A stretch of 64,000 nt of DNA, from positions 9,234,920-9,298,919 of the forward strand of contig OX421497.1 of the NCBI GenBank assembly GCA_949126835.1, in the 5' to 3' direction. The stretch comes from Anisus vortex (Eukaryota; Mollusca; Gastropoda; Planorbidae). This document shows, one piece after another, positions 23,265 through 32,938 of this stretch (positions within the stretch are counted from its first letter, which is position 1; each line of letters opens with the position of its first letter). A program made the translations under genes and the position numbers. The notes under the pieces are model-generated. The model did not search any database, was not told where the DNA came from, and saw nothing but the letters and a program-made list of their open reading frames with translations.

Positions 23265-26200
23265 CATAGGTTCTCAACGGGAGCGTTATCGCCCCCTAGG
23301 AGGCGGTGAGGAGGCTTTGGGGGGGGGTGACGATGCCGGGGGCGATAAGGGGCGGTGGAGGGCAAATGGGCGGTACAAGCCTTCTTGAAATAATGTTAAC
23401 AGATTCAGTCTTTAAATTAAAAAAAAAATTAAATGCACTTAATAATTATAACATAATTATAATTGGTGAGTCAATAGCAGAACAGTAATTGTGTAATTGT
23501 GACGTATATAGCTCAGAACAGAAGCAGTTGGAAAAGTACCCTACACCCCGGTACTAATGCTGCCAGAGGGCAACATTCGCCTTATCATGGAGGCTGAAAG
23601 AGCAGAGAATAATTAAAAAAAAGGCTGCCCCTTCCCAACTCCAACGGTCCCTCTTTTAAGTGCCAGAGATGCGACAGTTTTTCTCTCAAAGCTAGGTCTC
23701 CACAACACAAATTACAGTATGACAATACTTTTTTTTTTACAGATAAATAATGTCTGCACCAAAGTAGAAATGTAGACAATATAATGTTGAATTATTGAAA
23801 TATGGCTTTATTCAATCACCTACAAATAACACATTACCAATGTGCCTCATATGGCAAAAAGTTTTGTCCAATGATGATATGAGAACTTCCAGACTAGAAG
23901 ATCACTTGAAATAGACTTATGCCGATAAAAAAGACAAGAGTTTTTCATATTTTCAATCACTGAAACATAATTTCTTGAAACAGCCCACTTTGGCTAGGTA
24001 TATTTTCATCTGGATCCAAACAAGACATCGATGGGTTATGTGCATCTTATAACATTTCTTTGTTAATTGCTAAATGTGGAAAACCATACACTATTGGTAA
24101 AGAGTTCATTCTACCTGCTGTTAGTGAAGTCTTCCATACAGTACTACACAAGCCATTGTCCAATATCATCAAGAAAATACCATTGGGTGATTATCTCACA
24201 ACATGTAAATTTTCATTACAACTGGATGAGTTCACTCTACCAGACTTTATTGTTAGCTATGTTCAATTTATTAGAGAAGAGAAAATTTGGCTGTGAATGT
24301 TATTCGCTAAAAAGTTAATAACTGACACGAAAGGCGAATATGTTTTTCTTGTACTAGAAGACTTTTTTTTAAGAATAAGAAATTCCACTGAAAAATATTA
24401 TATCTTTTGCTACTGATAGTGCACCTGAGAAGGTGGGGCGCTATCGTGGATTTATTTCCTATTTAAAGAAGGCTGTGCCAGATGCATTGGCTGTCCATTG
24501 TCTAATTCACAACCAACATTAGTGATGGATTGCCTAACTTTTAAAGCAGTTTCGCATTTTATATTTTAATTCTTATTGCGCGCAATTTTAAAATAATTCA
24601 ATTTTAACAAATTAATCATATAATAAATTAATTTAAAAAGTTAAAATACAAGAAAAGTTATAATTTTTTTCCCCACATTGAAAAAGGCGCCGTACCGGTG
24701 CGTACCGTCACAAAAAAGCACTGGTTGCCAAAAATCTCAGCGATTTTCTGCACCAGTCTCTTCAATATGTAATAACTGTGGTTAACATAATCAGAAGCAA
24801 TGCATTCAACGAGAGAGTGTTTAAACGACTGTGTATTGAGAATGACGAAGACTATAATCGTTTGCTACTGCACACAGGTACGCTGGTTATCAAAAGGTGC
24901 CTGTTTAAATAGATTTGATGAGGTCTTTGATTCAGTTTTGGAGTTTCTATAAAGCAAAGACAATTCTCTGAGAGAAATTCTTTAAAAAAAAAAAAAAAAA
25001 CGACGTCGCATATTTAACGGATTTATTCAAAAAGTTCAATGAAATGAACATTCAATTGCAGGGAGATGACCTCAATTTTATCAAAACAAAAAGTGTCATT
25101 TCGGCATTTTTGTCGAAACTTCAAATGTACAAACGAACTTTGAACGTGGAGAATTTTTTCAGTTTCCCAATGTTGTATCTGTAGAAAAAACTGAAGAAGA
25201 CACTCTCATTTATTGCAATCAACTTGAAGCACTTAATGGCGACTTTCATGGTCGATTTCAAGACATTATTAAAGACAGCGTGAAAAGTTTTTTTCTCAAA
25301 GGGACGAGATTTGTAATAGCCTCATAGGGAAGTGACGTTTGAGAAAGGAAATAAATAAACAAAACTCGACAATCTAAATCTATATTAAAGCATTTTGTTA
25401 AAAAAAAAAAACCTGGAAAAGATTCAAAACACGTGCCAATTTTCCTTTCTTTCACTTTTCTATGTTGCCGGAAATTAAACAACTGAAATAGCTACGAGAT
25501 TTTTTTTTTCTATAAAACAAAAACGCACAAATATTGAACTAATTACTTGAAAGTTATGTTTGATATTTGTATAAATGATTTTATTAACATTCAGATATTA
25601 AATACACTATCTACTATCAAAATAAATTGTTAACTCAATTTTGATAAAGAGCTGTTTTTTTGGTCTTTAACATGAAAATCCCTGAGTGGGTTTTAAATCC
25701 CTTTTCTAATAGTGAAGAATTACAATCAGGCCTACCTTTACAATTGATTGAGAGGAATTGATTGAATTAACAGCCAATGATGAAATAAAAATATTGAAAT
25801 GTGTAAGAAAGAGCTATCACAACTTTTTGCTGCAAAAAGTAATATTAGCAGTTTCTCCAGGACTGTGGGCTTTAACAAATCCTTTTTTAAATTGTGTTTC
25901 CATCTTCCTATTTAGTAGAGCGAGGTTTTAATGCTGACTGTTACCACTTTGTTGTCAAAACAAAGAAGCAAGTTGCAAGTAGTGAATCGTGGAGACTTGA
26001 GGCTTTTGCTAACCGAAATAGAACCTAACATTGACAACCTGCTGTCAACACACCAGGCGCAAGCTTCACACTAATACTGAGTTTAAAAACCTCTTGTGTA
26101 TAGGATATGTGTATTATTACGTTTAAAAAAATGAAAACCATTCAAATAAACTCTACTTAACAATTGACTTTAAATGCATGCCACCATACATAACTTTTTT

Positions 26201-26286
26201 GCTAAAACATTTACTACGGGGGAGGGGCAGTGAGCGAATAAAAATTGTAAAAGGGGCTGTGAGCCGAAAAAGGTTGAGAACCTATA
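23265..26286 (+). mobile_element. hAT transposon (ZBED5/Buster-like), decayed, 8-bp target duplication
   Basis: Terminal inverted repeats cataggttctcaac / gttgagaacctata. Flanking 8-mers aaataaat (23257-23264) and aaagagat (26287-26294) each differ by one base from aaatagat, the uninterrupted site at 36559-36566 in the paralogous block. Degenerate plus-strand transposase: SLLIAKCGKPYTIGKEFILP and FSLQLDEFTLPDF near 24050-24250, AVPDALAVHCLIH near 24470, and a C-terminal region with IPEWVLNPFS and EIEPNIDNLLSTHQA near 25690-26070. Many stops and shifts; an internal TTAA element adds to the damage. It inserted after the A blocks separated. Confidence 0.9.
25273..25666 (-). mobile_element. TTAA-flanked MITE (piggyBac-like), nested in the hAT element
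   Basis: Flanked by TTAA at 25269-25272 and 25667-25670. Ends agacagcgtg... and ...ttggtct. It is the inverted relative of 29705-30156 (shared gtgacg...gagaa, ccggcaa/ttgccgg, and the loop on attcagata). Removing it with one TTAA rejoins the hAT frame as QDII-N-MKIPEWV. Confidence 0.8.
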
Positions 26287-26622
26287 AAAGAGATGATCTT
26301 TATTAAGGATTGTATGCTCACACTTTCACACTATCATTTAACAATGAAAATAATGTGTCAAAAGGAAAATCAAATTACCTTGTGTATTTTATTCAATAGT
26401 CGTTGTTGCAGACAAAGTTATCAAACCATTTGTGAATCTGCAATGACTTATAGCCTAATAAAACTACATCTTTCCGTGAAGAAATGCGTTATTAAAATAA
26501 ACTAGACTAATAACTGTTATCTATGAAAAATGCAACTGTGTTATTTACTTCCTTGTTCTTCCGTTATCATTTTGGAAAATCTAACCTTAGGTGTATTTCC
26601 TGTCCCATAAACACTAGACCTT

Positions 26623-27205
26623 AAAGCAACGTGTCATCTGCAAAAAATTTACGAGATATACAATGTTTCTTGATAATTTTGCCAAGCTGACTTGTGTACA
26701 CGGAGAATAGGACGGACCCTAAAACTGAATCCTGCGGTACCCCACAGATAAGAAAGTTTCTTGTGAAGAGGCCAGATTTACTATAACTCGCTGAGTCCTG
26801 TCGGCCAGGTAGGAACCATACTAGCGAAGAGCAGTCTCAATGATACCAACCTCATACTGATGTCGTGACAGGAGTATTGCATGGTCAATCACATCAAAAG
26901 CAGCGCTAAGATCTAGTAGGACTATGAGTGTGAGATCATCATGGTCCGCAATACAAAGAACATCATTCATGGAACGAAGTAGTGCTGTCTCACAGCTGTG
27001 TCCAAGTCGATACGCTGACTGAAACTTGAAACTTATCTAGTAGGTTATTATTGTTTAGATGCCGGACAAATTGATTTGACACAACTTTCTCCAGAAAATT
27101 CTTACAATCGCTTGGGTCCAGACAATTTTTCTTTAAAAGAGGCTTAATCACCGTAGCCTTGAAGTGGCGTGGGACCGTGGCAGACAGCAAATTATTAAAT
27201 CAAGT
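26623..27205 (-). mobile_element. Reverse transcriptase fragment of a CR1/L2-type LINE
   Basis: Minus strand from 27205: NNLLSATVPRHFKATVIKPL, KNCLDPSDCKNF, LEKVVSNQFVRHLN, then in shifted frames the RT core with D-LSAAFDVIDHA, GVPQDSVLGSVLF and FADDTLL (catalytic FADD, near 26630). Frameshifts and a gap after SDCKNF show it is inactive. It interrupts the right edge of block A copy 1. Confidence 0.85.
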
Positions 27206-27384
27206 AGCTGTGACAACTACAAGTATCCTACCTTAACATGTGTCTCATATTCTCAATTTACTATTTCGATTTTCACATTCAAATTAATCCATATTAAAAT
27301 GATTCATGACAAGTTAATTTAATTACTTCTCTAGGAGTTCCTTTCAACCAAATTAATCATCAGTGAGAGTCACTTTTCCCATTT

Positions 27385-28165
27385 TACACATCCTTGTAAT
27401 ATTATTTGCACCATCAATACTGAAGCGGAGGAACCATTACATTAATTCAAACTAAGAACTACGTACTTGATTAAATTATTTTTGCAATAGACCTGTAAGG
27501 CTGTGATTAAAATGATTACACTTTAATGGTAAATGGTAACACTTATGACTGTTTTACAAAATTGTCCACAGACCTTTAAAAAGAGTTTTGATTTTTCAAA
27601 CCTATGTAATACAAATAAATCGTCTAGATATGACTAGTGTTAGAACAAACAAGTGGGAGAAGCGTAGGGCCCAGAAAAGATTTCGTCATTTTGTCGTCCT
27701 GGAGGAGTTAAATTTACCACTGCAAGGAGGAAAATATAACATGCCTTAATTTATCTAAAAAGATCCGATCATTCCAAATGAAATTTAGCTTTTGCAAAAA
27801 CAAATTTGATGAAAATGAAATGCATATGCTGTCTTCTTCAGGCCCAACGAAGAGGGCGTGTGTTTGTGTGTGTGTGTGTGTAGTTATTGCGCTGCGCCGG
27901 GGCCCATAAGAGTTTATCTTTGTAATATTATTTGTAAGATCAATGCTGAAGTTTAAGAAAAGTTACATTAATTTAAATTAAAAACTGTACTTGATTAAAG
28001 TTTGTGAATAGGCTTGTACGTTGTGAATGATATGATTACATTCTAATGGTAATTCTTATGGCAGATACATAAAATGGTCCACATACCTTTTAAAAGATTC
28101 CTAATTTCTATAAACATATGTAATGCAAATAAATCATCTAGATTTGACTAGTGTCGAAAAGTGGG
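27385..28165. repeat. Diverged direct duplication (~250 bp, 530 bp apart)
   Basis: 27385-27645 and 27915-28165 align along their length: cttgtaatattatttg / tttgtaatattatttg, tacttgattaaa, atgattaca-t-taatggtaa, caaataaatcgtctagata / caaataaatcatctagatt, gactagtgt. A gt run lies between them. No coding signal; the rest of 27230-28920 is unremarkable AT-rich DNA. Confidence 0.7.
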
Positions 28166-28929
28166 ATCGAACCGGTACTTTTTTTTTCTCGTGCGGCTCC
28201 AGGTCTACTTTATCTGCTTTCTTTGAAAAACATGACAAAATGATTACGATGATAAATTCTGTGAAATAACACTTTCACATGCTTGCAGCCGAAATTTCAT
28301 GATACTTTCCAAATCTACCTGACACTACATATCTATGTAGGCCTACTTGCCAGAAGCTCATTCACATTCAAAGTTTAAGATATTCCTGAGAAAGCGCAGT
28401 TCATTTAGCGTATTAACAACGATGCATAGATAACTGATTTCTCTATAATACCAGGTACAAAATATGAATCAAATGTTTGCAGTCATAAACTATTTTGACT
28501 GAGCTGGTGTTGCGCCATTTTCTTCCATTTCCAACAAAATATCTTAGTAAACATGCTTTTCCACCTTGTTGGTTATCAAGTCTAAACACAGTAGACTTGT
28601 TGTTGAAGGTGAACTGCTTAGTTTGTGCTCTTGCAAAGACTGTCCCAAGAATTTTTGAACCGATGAGAAATACGCAATGTCAACCATCACAATAGCTGAC
28701 GTTCGTGTTGTAATTAGAAATATATGCCTAAGCTTAGACCTATACAGACATCTTGCAATATTTAATTACATTTGTTTTTATGTCTTCTTTTTTTTTTAAA
28801 GATTAATCACTATGCTTTAATTAGGTTCAATTTGTAACAATATAAATACATCCTGCATATTAGATATTTACATTACAATTCATAACAGTCGCAAAATGCA
28901 GTAATAAACTAGAAACGAAATTATTAATT

Positions 28930-29016
28930 TTTTTTATGGGGGGGGGGGGGGGGGGTCGCCAAAGCATGATAAACTGTAAAAAGGGGTCGCGGCCTAAAAA
29001 AGTTTGGGAACCACTG
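28930..29016. mobile_element. hAT-like MITE, right end only
   Basis: Ends aagtttgggaaccactg, the common hAT right terminus, after a G run and aaaaggggtcgcggcc. I could not place its left end. It abuts the left edge of block A copy 2. Confidence 0.4.
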
Positions 29017-29704
29017 GTCTAGAGTACTAACATGTGTCCACCTGGCCATGGTTACTCAGTATTCTGTACTATTCTAAAGTTAATGTTTTAAGTAGTTTTC
29101 CCTCTTTGGATACAAACCAGCCTATAAATTTAACTCTGTTGCAACAGTATATGTTGTTAAAGAATATTTTTTTTTGCACAAGTAAAAATGCTGAAAACAC
29201 GTCAATTGTTAAATTAAAAAAAAGAAAAAGCTAATTACTTGATTTTAATTGATTGATTTGTCATCAATTGTTTTTAGATCTTTTTGAAGAAGGTATATAT
29301 ATATATATATATATATAATATAAAGTCCGTATTTGTATTTGTAGGTAAACCGATCCCCATTGGTCAATTTGAAAACACATCAAAGGTTTAAGCTCCGGAA
29401 AGAGATGTCCAAATTGGCATGATTATTTAATGGCTTGCCCGATAATAGTAGTATATCAAGCCAAACTGAATTGAATGCATTTAATTTACAAAGTTATTAC
29501 AAGAAAACTTAAAAAACAATATTAATTTATTCTACGATATTATTGATGAATATTATTCAGGAATGTTTGTTTTAGACACGAAATAGGCCTAGATATGTCA
29601 GTGACACAAAACTGACGTGTTAACTGCCAAGCGAGCGATCTGGGTTCGATTCCCCACTGATTGCTCTATTTGTTTTTCAACTTTTTCTTTTAAATTGCTA
29701 TTAA

Positions 29705-30156
29705 AAGGCCAAGTGAAGAGCTTTTTTATAAAAATTGAGTTAACATTTGATTTTGATAGTAAATAGTGTATTCAGTATCTGAATGTTAATAAACATAATT
29801 AATTCAAAATATCAAAGATAAATTTTAAGTAACTAGTTCAATATTTGCACTTAAATGTGTGTGTTTTTCGGAGGAAAACTACAAATCTCGTAGCCATTTG
29901 ATTTGATTTTATTTCCGGCAATATAGGAAAGTGACGTAAGAGAAGGGATTCCGACTAGGAAAAATGAATATTGTCACGTGTTTTGAATCTATTGCCACAT
30001 GTTTTGAATCTTTTCCCGGTTCTTATTTTTAACAAAATGGTTAAATATAGATTTATAGCGTCTAGTTTTATTTATTTATTTCCCTTCTCAAACGTCACAG
30101 CCTTATAAGGCTATTTTAAATCTCGTTCCTTTGAGAAAAACCTCTTCACTTGGTCT
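29705..30156 (+). mobile_element. TTAA-flanked MITE (piggyBac-like)
   Basis: Terminal inverted repeats aaggccaagtgaagag / ctcttcacttggtct, with TTAA at 29701-29704 and 30157-30160. 452 bp, non-coding, and related in inverse orientation to 25273-25666. The TTAA target is the piggyBac hallmark; assignment to that superfamily is an inference. Confidence 0.8.
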
Positions 30157-31284
30157 TTAATGTCACTTTTTATTAAAGATTGTAAGGATTTTAGGACTTA
30201 AAACTTGGCTATAAAGTTTTCAGTAAATAAAATCTAATAATTATATTTTTAAAATTATTACTTCTAAACAATATCTTTTTGTTCATTGTAGTTTATGAAA
30301 TGTTTATCTGTAGTTAATACAGGCCTATTTTATTTTTCATGAATATTTTTTTGTTTTGTAAATTTATTGTTTGTTTTTCTTTTGTGTTGCTACCTCTCGC
30401 TGTCTAGTGTGGGCAGTTTATCTCAATGACTTTATGATACTCTTGAATAATCCTCGCCCAACTATCATCCAAGCAATTTAGAAACGATGTCAGCAGGAAT
30501 AATTAACATAATTTTTAATTCAACATAACACATATATAACATCGAAGCTCAATGCAATTTCATATATAACAGGGTTTAAGAAAAACACAAGAAGCAGCCT
30601 AACAGTCTCTAAATACAACACTCTACTCTCTACGAAAAACTACAAACTACATGGTCAGAAAACGCCCGCTGATCGCTCATGCCAAATGGACAAGGGTCAC
30701 CAAAAGACTGTGACCACCTGTTACAAGGAAAGGTAATCACAACTACAGAAAAAAAAACAAGAGAGTTAATTAATTCTATCCTCATACATCACAATGTGTA
30801 ATTTGTTTTTGTTAAAGTGTTTTCTTTTAGATACAAAAAAAAAATATAGACTATTATTTTTGGTTGTAATAAGAATTGTATACATTTTTTGTTTCCACAA
30901 ACAATAACATATTTACTTTTAAAATTTTAAAGCTTAAATATTGGTTACTATATTTTACAAACAATATCTAACTAATCTAGATATGTTATCTGTAAGGACA
31001 AATTGAAAATGACTAAATTACAACCCTTACACACACACACTTATTAAATACTGAAACACTCTTGACAGATACAGTTAAAAAAAGCATTAACAATTTTTTA
31101 ATACAAAAGCATTAACAAATTAAATGGATACAAGCAATTTGAGTAATTTTCTGACTAGCATCTTAAACAAATGAAAAATGTACATCATAATACAATCATA
31201 ATACAAGACCAAAACATATAGTACAGAAATTGAATTATTATAATATAATGATGTTTTTATAATTAGATTTGAAATGAATGATAA

Positions 31285-31870
31285 ATGATAGGGTCTATAT
31301 AAAACTAGATATAGCCTAAGCATAATTTATATACGATATCAAGGCAAGGGTCTATAGTCTTTATAAAGCCAGATATATAGCCTAAGCATATATTATACGA
31401 TATCAGTGCTAGGGCCTGTATAAAACTAGATATAGCCTAAACATAAAGGCAATTATACGTTATCAGGGCTAGATTCAATAAAAAAAAACAGATATAGCCA
31501 AACCATATATTATACGATATAATGGCTATGGTCCATATAAAACCATATATGGCCTAAGCATATATATATAATATAGGGCTAGGGTCCATATAAAACCATA
31601 TATGGCCTAAGCATATATATATAATATAGGGCTAGGGTCCATATAAAACCATATATGGCCTAAGCATATATATATAATATAGGGCTAGGGTCCATATAAA
31701 ACCATATATGGCCTAAGCATATATATATAATATAGGGCTAGGGTCCATATAAAACCATATATGGCCTAAGCATATATATATAATATCAGTGCTAGGGTCT
31801 ATATTAAAACCATATATGGCCTAAGCATATATTCTACGATATCAAGGCTAGGTTCTGTGTAAAACTAAAT
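31285..31870 (+). repeat. Minisatellite downstream of TLR-2 with a homogeneous 53-bp core
   Basis: Diverged ~60-bp units at the edges and about five near-identical 53-bp units in the centre (ccatataaaaccatatatgg followed by cctaagcatatatatataat; starts at 31533, 31586, 31639 and on). The paralogous site in copy 1 has only the diverged units. Confidence 0.9.
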
Positions 31871-32267
31871 ATAAACATAGGCCTACTATGAATTGATGTA
31901 ATCACGGTGAAGAGAGAGGTATATCATATTCACCTCATAAGCGGGAGATTCATTTTTAAAGAAATTAAAATTAAAGGCTACTAGAGACATTTATATAGCA
32001 CTAACAGGTACATTTTTGTTAGCATTCAAGTTACAACATAATATAGGGATTCTTATATACATTTAGTTTGTATTTAAATATTACTTTATGGGCATTTTAT
32101 ACCCTACAGTGCACCATTGCTCCCTCTCCAGTGCCCCACCCTACCTTTGGCTTAACCACTGGTAGGATGTTGTATATAATATTAATCTGTGAAATGAGCT
32201 GAACAACATTGTAAGAAACATGCGGTATTGAGATGATTTGCCTACAAGATAGTACAATAGTTCTTCA

Positions 32268-32572
32268 TTAAACTCTAATTCAGAAATTGGGCCTATAACC
32301 CAATAACAGCCTGTTGCAAAGCTCAGATAAACATATAGACAAAAACACTTTCCTTATCCCTTATGCGAGAACAAATGCATATAAGTGCACTTTCTTCCCG
32401 AGGACAATCGGGCATGGAATGGGTTGCCTGTACAAACCAGGAAGACCAGTAACTTAACATCATTTAAAACATTAATAAAGATGCAAAACTAGACTCGGAC
32501 AACGGATGAGCGAAGGACGCAATAATTTTCTTTATAGAAGGAGCGTCTTTAATATATAGGATAAGATACACA
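32268..32572 (+). mobile_element. Non-LTR retrotransposon 3' end fragment
   Basis: gttgcaaagctcagataaac, gagaacaaatgcatataagt, ggcatggaatgggttgcctg, then gcaaaactagactcggacaa and the ggataagata tail. Same family as 9237-9540 and 49800-50100. Shared remnants in both A blocks suggest it predates the duplication. Confidence 0.8.
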
Positions 32573-32938
32573 AGATCGGTGCTGCCTCTTAAAAAAATAA
32601 GCCATTCGATCAGTTTACTAATTCTATCTATGAAGATAGATGTGGACGGTTCATTTTATAACGCTTAGACTCTGCTCAACAGCACACTTTTACAGTCTGT
32701 GAGATGAGTAAGGTGATTCAGGTTTTAATGCCAAAAATAATGCAAAGGAAAATAATTATAAATGAAATACGATACATGAGTTTAGAAAAAAATAGATCTG
32801 AAACTTAGGCCTATAAATCAGTCTAATAGAACACAATTAGTTAATATGTCATGTACCATAAAAGAAAAAGCCGGCATGAAAGCTGCCTGGTAAATTGAGC
32901 AAAATTATAACCTAATAAAATGACCTGGTCTGTGTAGT

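Larger units (their letters stand above)
9590..26640. repeat. Segmental duplication block A, copy 1 (contains TLR-1)
   Basis: Pairs in direct orientation with 29035-36930. Matching landmarks: 9590-9830 with 29035-29290; 10430-10860 (ctctcgctgactagtgtggg) with 30370-30800; minisatellite 11335-11620 with 31285-31870; the TLR genes; the SINEs at 22609 and 35968; and 26287-26630 with 36559-36915. Relative to copy 2 this copy gained the TIR array, a 1.44-kb segment upstream of TLR-1 and a hAT element. The non-coding parts between listed features hold nothing else that I recognise. Confidence 0.85.

Noticed and set aside
29617..29672. tRNA-like stretch with gggttcgattcccc
   Set aside because: A T-arm/B-box is visible, but I cannot fold a full cloverleaf with a matching acceptor stem; probably a tRNA-derived relic.
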